A DNA stretch of 64,000 bases from the NCBI GenBank assembly GCA_001799845.1, contig MGUG01000054.1, positions 127,393 through 191,392 of the forward strand, in the 5' to 3' direction. This document shows, piece after piece, positions 1 to 7,678 of the stretch. This stretch comes from Elusimicrobia bacterium GWC2_64_44 (GTDB taxonomy: Bacteria; Elusimicrobiota; Elusimicrobia; Elusimicrobiales; UBA9959). A program made the position numbers and the translations under genes. The notes beneath the pieces were generated by a model, which saw only the letters and a list, made by a program, of their open reading frames with translations, did not search any database and was not told where the DNA came from. Each line of letters starts with the position of its first letter. Position 1 is the stretch's first letter.

Positions 1-1527
1 CGCGTCGACAATTCTTCGTTCTCCGGGGCGCCTTATCCGGGCCTTGCCGCCGGCGGCGGGGCCAGCCTTCGCTGCCGGGCGGTAACCGTCGACGGAACCC
101 CCTGGCTCCCTCCGCCAGCTCCTCACTCCCCGGCCAGGCTCAGGCCCGCGTTGGCCGCCTTCGCCGCCGCAACCGCGCACCTGCCCGTCTTCAGGGTACT
201 GTACCGCCTCTTCTACCTCGCCGGGGTCCGGGCGGCGGGGCCGCTGCTCAACCCCGGGCGCGGCGGCTCGGTCTATCTCTACCGCGGCATGGCCGCGCCG
301 GGCTGGGTGGCCGGCCTGAGCGACATGGACCTGGCCCTGCTGCAGCCGCGGCTGTCTCCCGCGGCAGACTGGACCGCTTTCTCGGCCCTGCGCCGCCGGC
401 TGCGGATCTTCAGGACCCTGTTCCCGTTCACCGGCGAGGTGCTCTCCGCCCCGGCGGAGGACTTTTCCGGCTTCGTTTCTGGCTGGGGATTAAAGGGAGC
501 CGAGTTCCGCGCCGCCTCCCGCCTGCTGGCCGGCCCGCCGCTGCCAGCGCCGCCGGCGCGCGAGGCCCGCACTCCCGACGCGACCGAGGCATTTTATTCC
601 TATACCTTGCTGCTCTCGCATTTTCTGGCCGCCGGCCTGCCGCCCGCCTTCAGGGCCCGAAACTGCCTGAAAGGCCTGGCCGATGTAAAACGGTACCTCG
701 ACCGGGGCTCTGCTCTGCGCGCGTCGCGGACGGCCTACGCGGAGAAGTACCGCCTGACTCCCGGCACCGGAGAGCTCTCCCCGGCCGACGCCGCCTTCCT
801 GGCTTTCTCCGCCCTGCACGCGGCTTCGCCCGCCCCGCGCCCTGGGCGGGCCGCGCAGCCTGCAGTGCCCGGCTGGTTCAATCGCCACGCTTTCGAGGCC
901 GCCTGCGCGCGCCTGCGCGAGTCGGCTGGCGGCGAGACCGGCGTGGTGCTGGATTCTCTCTACAGGGTGTACCTGGTCCTGCCGGACACCGCGGCCGGGG
1001 ATAAGGCCGCCTTCCTGCGCGCCGCCGCCGCCCTGCGCGAGGGCGGCTCTTACTTCGCGGCCGCGCCGCTCATCCTTACGCGCGCCTCTTTCGTCTTCCT
1101 CACGGAGCTGCCGTACCTCAATAACCCGCTTTTTTGCCTGGACCTGGCCGCCGCCCCCGGCGGCCGCTCTCCGGCGGATGGGGGCGTTTTCACCTGGAAC
1201 CTGGAAATACCCGCTCCGCCGGCCGCGCCCGCGGCCGCGGAAGGGGCCGCGCTGGCGGCGCGGCATTTCGGCGCTTCCTGGCGCAGCCTCTGGGGCTCCA
1301 TGCCGCCGCATTATTTCTATACGCGCGCGGCGGGCCTGCGCCTGCTCCTCGAGACCGGCGAGTGCCCGCCTTTCTCCGCCCCGGCCGCGCTCGGAGAGCG
1401 CTTGCGCATAGCTTACGCCGGAGAGAAGGCCTGGGGAGAGTTCTCCGCGGGCGGGGCCTGCCGGGCCAATTATGAATTCGTGGCCGCGCACGCGCGCGCG
1501 GCCCTGGAGGCGGCCGGTGACCGCTGA
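1..1527 (+). CDS. Nucleotidyltransferase-like protein, 5' end cut by window edge
   Basis: Frame 1 is open from the first base to the stop at 1527, so the gene begins outside the window; the track start (TTG at 151) is just the first listed initiator and should not be taken as the real one. A stretch near track residues 40-65 (YRGMAAPG...GLSDMDLAL) looks like the G-S-x-D-x-D core of nucleotidyltransferase-fold proteins, and the later FRARNCLKGLADVKRYL segment resembles the helical part of such families. No catalytic activity is shown. It overlaps the following glycosyltransferase by 11 bases, so the two are probably co-translated. Nucleotidyltransferase-like genes are known neighbours of PqqD and HPr-kinase-like genes, both found just downstream on the other strand. 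The assignment is weak; the coding status is strong. Confidence 0.5.
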   Translation, partial: RVDNSSFSGAPYPGLAAGGGASLRCRAVTVDGTPWLPPPAPHSPARLRPALAAFAAATAHLPVFRVLYRLFYLAGVRAAGPLLNPGRGGSVYLYRGMAAPGWVAGLSDMDLALLQPRLSPAADWTAFSALRRRLRIFRTLFPFTGEVLSAPAEDFSGFVSGWGLKGAEFRAASRLLAGPPLPAPPAREARTPDATEAFYSYTLLLSHFLAAGLPPAFRARNCLKGLADVKRYLDRGSALRASRTAYAEKYRLTPGTGELSPADAAFLAFSALHAASPAPRPGRAAQPAVPGWFNRHAFEAACARLRESAGGETGVVLDSLYRVYLVLPDTAAGDKAAFLRAAAALREGGSYFAAAPLILTRASFVFLTELPYLNNPLFCLDLAAAPGGRSPADGGVFTWNLEIPAPPAAPAAAEGAALAARHFGASWRSLWGSMPPHYFYTRAAGLRLLLETGECPPFSAPAALGERLRIAYAGEKAWGEFSAGGACRANYEFVAAHARAALEAAGDR

Positions 1528-2548
1528 AGGCGGGATATCCGCCCTCGTGATAACCCGCGGCCGGCCCGAGCTCCTGGCCGCCTGCCTGGGCAGTCTCTCA
1601 GCCGGGCCCCCGGACGAAATACTGGTAGGGATAGACGGTGAGGATCAGGCCACGGAGCTTGCGCTGAAGCCTTTTCCGGCCGTAAAGGTCCTGCGGCTGC
1701 CGCGCTCGTGCCGCGGCGAGGCGCGCAACGCGCTGGCGGCGGCCGCCGCCGGCCGCTGGCTCTGCTTCCTCGACGACGACGTGGTGCTGCCCGCCGGCTA
1801 TTTCGACCGCCTGCGCGGGCTTGTGAAGCTGAACACGGGAGTTTCGGTCTTCGGCGGGGGGCAGTGTTTGTCCCCGGCCTCGGGCTATTTCGAAGAGGCG
1901 GTTTACGCCCTGCTGGCCTCGCCGTGGGGCGGCGGGCCGTTCACCGAAAGATTCTCGCCGGTCGCCGGCACCCGCCCGGCCGGCCCGGAAAAATTCATAC
2001 TGTGCAACCTCGCCGTGGATTCTTTCTTTCTGCGCGAGCGGGGCCTGGCCTTCGAAGGCCATTTAAGCAGCGCCGAGGAAAACCTGCTGCTCAACCGGAT
2101 GGCGGCCGCCGGGGCGCGCATGCTGCTGAGCGGCGACTTGAACCTGGTGCACCGCAGGCGCAACGGCCCCGCGGCGTTTATCCGTCAGGTATTCACTTCG
2201 GGCCGCGGGCGCGGCCAGATCACCGCCCTGAGCCCGAAGGGCTTTTCTCCTTTCACCCTCCTGCCCCCGGCCGCGCTCGCGTGCGCGGCCTGCGCTGCGG
2301 TCCTGTCCCCGCACCTGCTCGGCGCGGCCGCGGGCCTGCACGTGTTCGTCTCTTCCGGTGCGGCGCTCTTCTGCCGGGCGCGCCCGGAGGTCAAGCCGGC
2401 CGTCCTGGCTCTTTACCCCGCGCTGCATACGGCCTACGCCGGGGGCTGGGTCTTTGGTTTTGCGGAAGGTTTGTTCTGCAGGGCCATCGGCGGGGCTAAG
2501 CCGCGCCGCTGCCGCTGCGAAGGAAAGCCCGCAGCGCCGCGGCGTTAG
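1517..2548 (+). CDS. Family 2 glycosyltransferase with C-terminal membrane segments
   Basis: The protein starts with a GT-A fold typical of family 2 glycosyltransferases (ALVITRGRPELLAACLGSL) and has the nucleotide-sugar/metal motif WLCFLDDDVVLP near residue 95. The last ~90 residues are strongly hydrophobic and probably form two or three membrane helices, so the enzyme should work at the inner face of the cytoplasmic membrane, moving a sugar from an activated donor to a lipid or glycan acceptor. I prefer the GTG at 1517, which overlaps the upstream stop, over the track ATG at 1472: the extra 15 residues are Arg/Pro-rich and come before the first conserved strand. Its 3' end overlaps the convergent HPr-kinase-like gene by 53 bases. 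Donor and acceptor are unknown. Confidence 0.82.
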   Translation: MTAEGGISALVITRGRPELLAACLGSLSAGPPDEILVGIDGEDQATELALKPFPAVKVLRLPRSCRGEARNALAAAAAGRWLCFLDDDVVLPAGYFDRLRGLVKLNTGVSVFGGGQCLSPASGYFEEAVYALLASPWGGGPFTERFSPVAGTRPAGPEKFILCNLAVDSFFLRERGLAFEGHLSSAEENLLLNRMAAAGARMLLSGDLNLVHRRRNGPAAFIRQVFTSGRGRGQITALSPKGFSPFTLLPPAALACAACAAVLSPHLLGAAAGLHVFVSSGAALFCRARPEVKPAVLALYPALHTAYAGGWVFGFAEGLFCRAIGGAKPRRCRCEGKPAAPRR

Positions 2549-3494
2549 CCCCGCGGTCCGGAGATAATTCAAAAACATGACAGCCGGCGCGCCCGAGCAG
2601 GGCGGCGGCGGCGCGCAGGCGGGAGCCCAGGATCCCGGCCTTAGCCGCCAGGTCCCGCGGGGAGAGGCGGAGGAAGTACTCCGCCAGCTGCGGCGTGCCG
2701 CAGCCGGCCGCCAGGGAAACCGCCAGCTCGGCCGCGCAGGCGCAGGCGCACCGCGCCAGTATACGCGGCTTGGAAGCGCGCCTCAGCAGGAAGATGCGTC
2801 CCGCCGGCAGCGTACCGGAGATCTTGCAGCCCGCCGCCGCGGGGTCGAGCAGGCGTTTCGGGGGGTAACCGCGGCGCGTAAAATCCCTGAGCCCGCCGAA
2901 GTCCGGCAGGTGCGGGCTGTCGAGCCCCAGGCCTATGCGTACAGGAAAAGGGTGTATATCGCCCGCCGCGTCCGCGAGCGGGGTATCGTCCGAGAGCAGC
3001 GAGAATTGCGTGTCTTTCAGCAGTTCCAGCAACAGCGTGGTCTTGCCCGCGCCGCGCGCCCCGCAGAAGAGCAGGGCCTGGCCGCGCCAGCCCAGCCCCC
3101 CGGCGTGCACCCTGTGCAGGCCGCGGCGGTCCAGGTACTCCCCGGCCCGCGAAAGGACCAGCAGGTAGGCGAGCTCGCGCAGCAGGGCGGGGTTTTCGCT
3201 CCTGAGGACGCCCGCGCGCGCGGCATAGTCGTATTCGCAGAGGGCGCCGCCGGGATACCACGCCAGGCGGCGGCCCGGCTCCGAGCGCAGCACGGTCCAG
3301 CGCCGGGCGCGCAGCAGGGGGGGCGGGAGCGCGGCCGGGAGGCGCTCCGGCAGGGCCGCTATCCTTATGTCGGGTTCGGACGGGGGCGAGGCGAAGGCTG
3401 AAAAGTCGAAGGAAAGTTCCGCCGCCAGGGCCTGGTCCGGCGTGGAGAACTCCACGGCGCAGCCGTGGAAATCGAAATAGCTTTTCACCGGCAT
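2496..3494 (-). CDS. HPr kinase-like (HprK-related) ATPase of a peptide-modification operon
   Basis: A 332-residue protein with an HPr-kinase C-domain fold: P-loop GARGAGKTT at about residues 145-153, followed by the LLSDDTPL motif (about 166-173) where HprK enzymes place their acidic residues. The N-terminal ~120 residues (YFDFHGCAVEF...) match the pattern of HprK-related proteins found beside PqqD genes rather than true HprK/P. Characterised relatives in lasso-peptide clusters phosphorylate a serine of the peptide; here a Ser-containing small peptide lies two genes upstream. The start overlaps the acyltransferase stop by 10 bases, placing it last in the operon radical SAM-PqqD-peptide-acyltransferase-kinase. 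The substrate is inferred from context only. Confidence 0.78.
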   Translation of the reverse strand: MPVKSYFDFHGCAVEFSTPDQALAAELSFDFSAFASPPSEPDIRIAALPERLPAALPPPLLRARRWTVLRSEPGRRLAWYPGGALCEYDYAARAGVLRSENPALLRELAYLLVLSRAGEYLDRRGLHRVHAGGLGWRGQALLFCGARGAGKTTLLLELLKDTQFSLLSDDTPLADAAGDIHPFPVRIGLGLDSPHLPDFGGLRDFTRRGYPPKRLLDPAAAGCKISGTLPAGRIFLLRRASKPRILARCACACAAELAVSLAAGCGTPQLAEYFLRLSPRDLAAKAGILGSRLRAAAALLGRAGCHVFELSPDRGANAAALRAFLRSGSGAA

Positions 3495-4474
3495 CCGGCT
3501 TTGAGCCGCGCCAGCGCGCGGCGGTAGTTTTCCGGAGTGTCGGTGCGCAGTACTTCGGCGTCGGCTGGCAGCTCGCAGACGAACTCGGTCAGCATGGCGC
3601 CCGGCGCCAGCTCCACGAAGGTGCGCACTCCGGCGCGCAGCAGCGCGGCTATCGTCTCCTGCCAGAGCACGGGGCGCACCAGCGCGGCGGCCAGCTTGCG
3701 CTTGAGCCCCGCAGGGGAAAGCTCCCGCTTGCCGTCGACGTTCATGTAGAGCGGGATGGCCGGGCGCGAGAACTTTACCCCGTCGAAGTAAAGGGCGGCG
3801 CGGGCGGCGAGGCGGTTGAACAGCGTCGTATGGAACGCGCCGACCTCGCGCGAGAGGGAGATCCTGTGGCGGTGGGGGGCCAGCGCGGCGCGCAGCAGCG
3901 GCAGCGCGGCCTTGCGGAGGCCGGCGACCCCGAGGCGGGCCTTATCGTAGAAGGCCACTACCTCGCAGAGTTCGCCGCCCCGCTCTACCTGGCGCGCGGC
4001 GGCCGCCAGTTCGCGCCTGTCGAGTCCGTAGATGGTGACGAGGAAGCTCGGTGAGTCTAGGCAGTCCTGCTGCCCGTTCAGGGTCACGTGGCGCACCATC
4101 CCGAAGCAGTCCGCGTCGGAAAAAACCCCGGCGAAGGCGGCGGCGCTGTACTCTCCCATGCTGCGGCCCGCCGCAATATCGGGGCGCGCCCCGGCCGCGC
4201 CCAGCGAACGGGCCACGGCCAGCGCGAGGGCCATAGTGACTTCCATGAAAACCGTGGGGTCGGGGGAATTTACCGGCGGGAAAAGCAGGGCCTCCGGGCC
4301 GTCCATGGCGGCGGCTATGTCGCGGCCTATGGCCAGGTTGATAGAGCGGAGGTTTTGTTCTACGGCGGGAAAGGCGTCCCGGAGACCGCGCCCCATGCCC
4401 GGATACTGCGCGCCGGAGCCGGGGAAGAGGAAGGCCGTTTTCGGCTTACGGTTTGAAGGCGGACGCGACTTCAC
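3485..4474 (-). CDS. FabD-type malonyl/acyl-CoA:ACP acyltransferase
   Basis: The sequence follows the acyltransferase family from end to end: FLFPGSGAQYPGMG near the N-terminus, the nucleophile elbow GRSMGEYSAA with Ser105, the catalytic-His region GAFHTTLF (His215), and VRPVLWQETI plus ELAPGAMLTEF at the C-terminus. Such enzymes move malonyl or other acyl groups from CoA to a carrier protein. The usual GHSxGE elbow has Arg in place of His, which is uncommon. The start is forced: in this frame a TAA stop directly precedes the GTG at 4474, so translation begins 29 bases inside the upstream peptide gene. No acyl carrier protein is encoded nearby, so the acceptor may be housekeeping ACP or the peptide itself (speculative). 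Confidence 0.85.
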   Translation of the reverse strand: MKSRPPSNRKPKTAFLFPGSGAQYPGMGRGLRDAFPAVEQNLRSINLAIGRDIAAAMDGPEALLFPPVNSPDPTVFMEVTMALALAVARSLGAAGARPDIAAGRSMGEYSAAAFAGVFSDADCFGMVRHVTLNGQQDCLDSPSFLVTIYGLDRRELAAAARQVERGGELCEVVAFYDKARLGVAGLRKAALPLLRAALAPHRHRISLSREVGAFHTTLFNRLAARAALYFDGVKFSRPAIPLYMNVDGKRELSPAGLKRKLAAALVRPVLWQETIAALLRAGVRTFVELAPGAMLTEFVCELPADAEVLRTDTPENYRRALARLKAGCR

Positions 4475-4550
4475 TTATCTTACCGTGGGCTTTCACTTTG
4501 GGCTTCTGATATTTCTTGTCTTTGCGCGGCTGGCTTTTGGTGGGTTTCAT
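4446..4550 (-). CDS. 34-residue candidate RiPP precursor with lasso-leader-like motif
   Basis: This ORF is too short for the track. It starts with ATG at 4550, overlapping the PqqD stop as ATGA, and ends with TAA at 4446, 29 bases inside the acyltransferase gene. The product is Lys-rich at the N-terminus and contains YQKPKVKAHGKISEVA, which matches the YxxPxLxxxG motif that lasso-peptide leaders use to bind PqqD-like recognition proteins. The position that is Thr in lasso leaders (six after the Gly) is Ala. Only five residues (SAFKP) follow. Motif, overlap and a PqqD neighbour together support a real gene. No lasso cyclase or B2 protease is present, so it is not a canonical lasso peptide. It could be a modified peptide or a short carrier on which something is built. 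Confidence 0.65.
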   Translation of the reverse strand: MKPTKSQPRKDKKYQKPKVKAHGKISEVASAFKP

Positions 4551-4831
4551 TTTGCCGTCTCCCGGCTGAGTATCTTGAGCTTGGACAGGTCCTTGAGGAA
4601 ATCGGCCAGGTCTTCTGCGGCCTGGTCCGCCGTGACGCCGTATTCGGCGGAGAGCGCTTCGGTGATGCGGGCCGCGGGCTTACCGGCGGCGAGCAGTTCC
4701 CAGATAAAGGTCCCGGTTTCGTTGAGGGAGTAGTACTCGGAAGTTTCGAGGTTGAGGATCACGGCCTCGTCACCGGTCTTGCGCCAGGTGACGGCCGCCG
4801 AAATTCCGCTGTTTTGCTTTGCTCCCGCCAT
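4547..4831 (-). CDS. PqqD family peptide-binding protein (RRE)
   Basis: A 94-residue protein with the winged-helix PqqD fold: a strand pair around AVILNLETSEYYSLNETGTFIWELL and a helical C-terminal half (ITEALSAEYGV...DLADFLKDLSKLKIL). The phrase LNxTxxxIWEL is diagnostic for this family. PqqD proteins bind the leader of ribosomally made peptides and present it to a partner enzyme, usually a radical SAM protein. Here the radical SAM gene ends 20 bases upstream and a small peptide with a PqqD-binding-type motif overlaps its stop codon. The start is ATG at 4831. Confidence in the family is high; the peptide partner is an inference from position. Confidence 0.9.
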   Translation of the reverse strand: MAGAKQNSGISAAVTWRKTGDEAVILNLETSEYYSLNETGTFIWELLAAGKPAARITEALSAEYGVTADQAAEDLADFLKDLSKLKILSRETAK

Positions 4832-4851
4832 AGTTCCATTCTACCAAAAAA

Positions 4852-5769
4852 TCAGGCCCGCTTTTGGCACGGGCGGACCGGCCCGCGTGCCGCACGGCCG
4901 CAGCGCCGCAGCGCGGCCGCGAGCGTGCCGCGCCGGAGCGAGCCAAGGCCGGCCAGGGCGTAGGGACAGGCCCGCAGGTCGCCCGACGGGCCGAGGTAGA
5001 GGATATCGGCGCGCTGCGCGGCGCAGCCGCGCCGCCCGCGCGCCAGGCAGGTGCCGGCGAAGCCTGCCGGGTCCTCGCGGCGCAGGGCCGCGGCCAGGGC
5101 CGCCGGCAGGCGGCTGGCGCCGGCGCGCGGAGAATAGGGCAGGAAGCGCGCCCCGTGAGCGCCGGAGTCTTTGGCGAAGGCCAGCAGGCCGCGCAGGTCG
5201 CGCTCACCGGGGCCGGCCGAGAAAACGCAGGAGGAAACGTAGGTCACCAGGCCCGCTTTCAGCGCCGCGGCCAGCGCGCGGGCGGCTTTTTGGTAGGTGC
5301 CGCGGCCGCAGAGCCGGTCATGCTCCTCCGGGGAGGGGGAATGGAGGCTGACCATTACCGAAGACAGGCCTGCGCGCGCCAGCGCCCGCGCGCGGGCAAA
5401 TGTAAGTTCCTGGCCGTTGGTGTCGAGCTCCGTGAATAAGCCCAGGTCCCTGGCCGCCCCGGCCAGTTCGGCGAGGCGGGGATAGAGCAGCGGCTCGCCG
5501 CCGAAAAAGACCGCCTTGGGAACGCCGAGCGCCGCCGCCTCGCGCAGCGCCGCCAGCGCCAGGGGATAAGGGAGGTCGAGGTCGCCGGCGCCGCCGCGGT
5601 ATTTGCAGTGCAGGCAGGAGAGGCTGCAGCGGGAGGTCAGGCCGAGAAAAAGCGAGCCGGGGATCCCCGCCGGCTTACCGGCCGCGCGCACCCGGAATAC
5701 AGCCAGCGCCAGCCGGGAGGCGGGGGAAAGGCGGCTGAATTGTTCTTTGACCGGGGTTCTCTGGGCCAT
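4852..5769 (-). CDS. Radical SAM protein with SPASM-like C-terminus
   Basis: The [4Fe-4S]-SAM motif CxxxCxxC is present as SRCSLSCLHCKY (Cys48, Cys52, Cys55), followed by FFGGEPLLYP, the GGE motif that binds the SAM amino group. The C-terminal third holds further cysteines (GTCLARGRRGC, LRACPYA, RRC, PCQKR) arranged like a SPASM/twitch auxiliary-cluster domain. Members paired with PqqD act on ribosomal peptides, for example through C-C, C-S or C-N bond formation. It is first in the five-gene minus-strand operon and its start codon faces the UbiA operon across a 52-base divergent promoter region. The reaction cannot be read from sequence. Confidence 0.87.
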   Translation of the reverse strand: MAQRTPVKEQFSRLSPASRLALAVFRVRAAGKPAGIPGSLFLGLTSRCSLSCLHCKYRGGAGDLDLPYPLALAALREAAALGVPKAVFFGGEPLLYPRLAELAGAARDLGLFTELDTNGQELTFARARALARAGLSSVMVSLHSPSPEEHDRLCGRGTYQKAARALAAALKAGLVTYVSSCVFSAGPGERDLRGLLAFAKDSGAHGARFLPYSPRAGASRLPAALAAALRREDPAGFAGTCLARGRRGCAAQRADILYLGPSGDLRACPYALAGLGSLRRGTLAAALRRCGRAARGPVRPCQKRA

Positions 5770-5804
5770 GGTTTGGCGGTAAAATACCGTCGTACATTAT
5801 TTTA

Positions 5805-5810
5805 TATAAT
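5805..5810 (+). promoter_or_regulatory. Candidate -10 box for the prenyl/MfnB operon in a divergent intergenic region
   Basis: A perfect TATAAT lies in an AT-rich patch between the divergent radical SAM and UbiA genes. No good -35 is seen at 16-18 bases. Transcription would start only about 5 bases before the ATG at 5822, leaving room for no Shine-Dalgarno site, so the message may be leaderless. On the other strand a TATTTT lies shortly before the radical SAM start. Confidence 0.4.
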
Positions 5811-5821
5811 TAAGTCCGTCT

Positions 5822-6625
5822 ATGATCGGGAACATCGTGTCGCTCTATACGCGGGCCCGCGCCGCGCTGCCGCTGGCCGTGTTCCTGCTCTTCCTGAACA
5901 CGGCCCGCTCCGTGACGGGCGGACTGGACTCAACGACCCTGCTGTGCGGGCTTTCGTTCTGGGCGCTGGTGCAGCTGAGCTACATCTACGATTCCCTTTT
6001 CAGGACCCGCGAAGACGCGGTAAACCTCCCGGGTACGCCGGAAGGCACGGGCCGGACCTGGCCGGTCTTCGCGGCCGCGCTGGTCCCCGCAGTCTATATA
6101 GCCCGCCTCGGCTTCTGGCCGATGATAGTCATCGCCCTGCTGATAATCCCCTTTTACAGCGACCCGTCCATGAGCGGCCGGCGCCTGAAGTCGATCGCCG
6201 TGGTCAAGAGCCTGGTCAGCGTACTGAATTTCTGGCTGGTAGGCGTCATGGTGCCGGTCCTCCTCAAGTACGACTTCTCTTTCGGCCTCCTGCTTTCGGT
6301 CCTGCGCTCCAGCCTGCTGCTGCTGGGGTTCGTCTTCCTGCTGACGGTCCTGCTCGACGTCAGGGACGTGGACGGAGACCGGGAGGGCGGGATCCTGACG
6401 CTGCCGGTGCTGCTCGGCCCCCGCGCCACCGCCGCCGGCATCGGCGTCCTGCTGACCGCCGGAGGGGTTTACCTCTACCGGGCGGGCATGGCGCCGGCGG
6501 CTTTTTCCACCTGGCTGACGGCGGGGTTCGCGTTCGCCGCGATGCGGCGGCCCGGCCGGGCTTTCTACGAGTGGCTGCTGGCGGCTTTCAACCTGGTCCT
6601 CGCCGCCAGGCTGCTGAGGGCCTGA
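5822..6625 (+). CDS. UbiA-family prenyltransferase
   Basis: A 267-residue polytopic membrane protein with about seven hydrophobic segments. The second aspartate motif of UbiA enzymes is clear: LLDVRDVDGDREGGILTLPV (Asp179, Asp182, Asp186), matching the family pattern DxRDxxGDxxxGxxTLP. The first motif, normally NDxxDxxxD, is degenerate (YIYDSLFRTREDAVN): one Asp is replaced, so metal binding may differ. Family members transfer a prenyl chain to an aromatic or other acceptor at the membrane. It opens an operon with three polyprenyl synthase homologues and an MfnB-like enzyme, so the prenyl donor is probably made by its neighbours and the acceptor may be the MfnB-derived ring (inference). Confidence 0.82.
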   Translation: MIGNIVSLYTRARAALPLAVFLLFLNTARSVTGGLDSTTLLCGLSFWALVQLSYIYDSLFRTREDAVNLPGTPEGTGRTWPVFAAALVPAVYIARLGFWPMIVIALLIIPFYSDPSMSGRRLKSIAVVKSLVSVLNFWLVGVMVPVLLKYDFSFGLLLSVLRSSLLLLGFVFLLTVLLDVRDVDGDREGGILTLPVLLGPRATAAGIGVLLTAGGVYLYRAGMAPAAFSTWLTAGFAFAAMRRPGRAFYEWLLAAFNLVLAARLLRA

Positions 6626-6637
6626 GATACCTGAACC

Positions 6638-7675
6638 ATGAACCCTCCGCGACTTACTATCGAAAACTACCTGGCGGCCTGCCGCGACGGCGTATTCTCT
6701 CATATCCGGCGCTACCTGGGAGCCAGGACGGCCGCGCTGCCGCCGTCCATGCGCCGCTGCGTGACCGATTATCCGTACCGGCGCGGCAAGGCCCTCAGGC
6801 CCGCGCTGGTCCTGCTGTTCAGCGACGCCTGGGGCGGCCCGCGGGCCCAGGCCCTTAAAGTGGCGGCTACCTACCAGCTGCTGGAGGATTGGGGCCTCGG
6901 GCGGGACGATCTTCTTGACGCCGGGCTCCTGCGCCGCGGCCGGCCCTCCCTGCACGTCCTCTACGGCGTGCCGAAGGCCGTGAACGCGCTGGACATGCTC
7001 CACGACTGCGTCGGCGATATGCTCTACTCCTACTGCGCCCTGCCGCCGGCGCGGTACAGGGCCATGCACCGCCTGTTCGCCGAGGCGACCGGGATCACCC
7101 TCGGGGGGCAGCACCTGGACATAGAGGCCCGCGGCGTGCCGCTGGAGAACTTTACCGCCGCGGCCTACCTGCGCATCGCCAGGCGCAAGACGGCTTTTTA
7201 CACCGCGGTGGCGCCGTGCCTGCTGGGCGCGGCGCTGGCCGGCCGGCGCGCGGCCGCCCCGGCCATCCGCCGCTTCGCCGAGCCCCTGGGCACGGCCTTC
7301 CAGATCATAGACGACGTGCTGGACGCGGAGAACGACGGGACCGGGCGGCTCGGCAAGGCCCCCGGCAACGATATCCGCGAGGGCAAGCGCACGCTGCTGG
7401 CCGCGCTGGCGTTCCGGCGCCTCCCGCGGGCGCAGGCCGCGGAGCTGGCCCGCTTTTACTCCGCGCCGCCCGCCTGGCGCACCGCCGGGCGCGTGAAGAA
7501 AGTGCGCGCGCTCCTGCTCTCCAACGGCGCGCCCCAGGCCTGCCGGGCCAAGGCCCGCAGCCTGACCGGGGCGGCCCTGCGCACTTTTACCGAAGAGCTT
7601 TATCCCTCCATGCGCAAGCCTTACGGCGGGCTGGTCGCCGACTTCATGCGGCTGCTGCTGGCCAGGAGCTATTGA
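6638..7675 (+). CDS. Polyprenyl diphosphate synthase (copy 1 of 3)
   Basis: A type I isoprenyl diphosphate synthase. It has the GKALRPAL segment, the first aspartate-rich motif DDLLD at residues 90-94 followed by LLRRGRPSLH, and the second motif DDVLD at 225-229 followed by GKAPGNDIREGKRTLL. Both metal-binding sites are complete, so it should condense isopentenyl diphosphate with an allylic starter. A Trp five residues before the first DDxxD hints at a shortish product, but chain length cannot be fixed from sequence. It is clearly a paralogue of the copy at 9097 (shared CxxDYPxRxGKALRP and DxxLLRRGxP). ATG start, 12 bases after UbiA. Confidence 0.92.
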   Translation: MNPPRLTIENYLAACRDGVFSHIRRYLGARTAALPPSMRRCVTDYPYRRGKALRPALVLLFSDAWGGPRAQALKVAATYQLLEDWGLGRDDLLDAGLLRRGRPSLHVLYGVPKAVNALDMLHDCVGDMLYSYCALPPARYRAMHRLFAEATGITLGGQHLDIEARGVPLENFTAAAYLRIARRKTAFYTAVAPCLLGAALAGRRAAAPAIRRFAEPLGTAFQIIDDVLDAENDGTGRLGKAPGNDIREGKRTLLAALAFRRLPRAQAAELARFYSAPPAWRTAGRVKKVRALLLSNGAPQACRAKARSLTGAALRTFTEELYPSMRKPYGGLVADFMRLLLARSY

Positions 7676-7678
7676 CCG

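Noticed and set aside
4446-4550. Canonical lasso peptide precursor
   Set aside because: The leader motif fits, but no lasso cyclase (asparagine-synthetase-like) or B2 protease gene is near and the putative core is only five residues; kept as a generic RiPP-like candidate.
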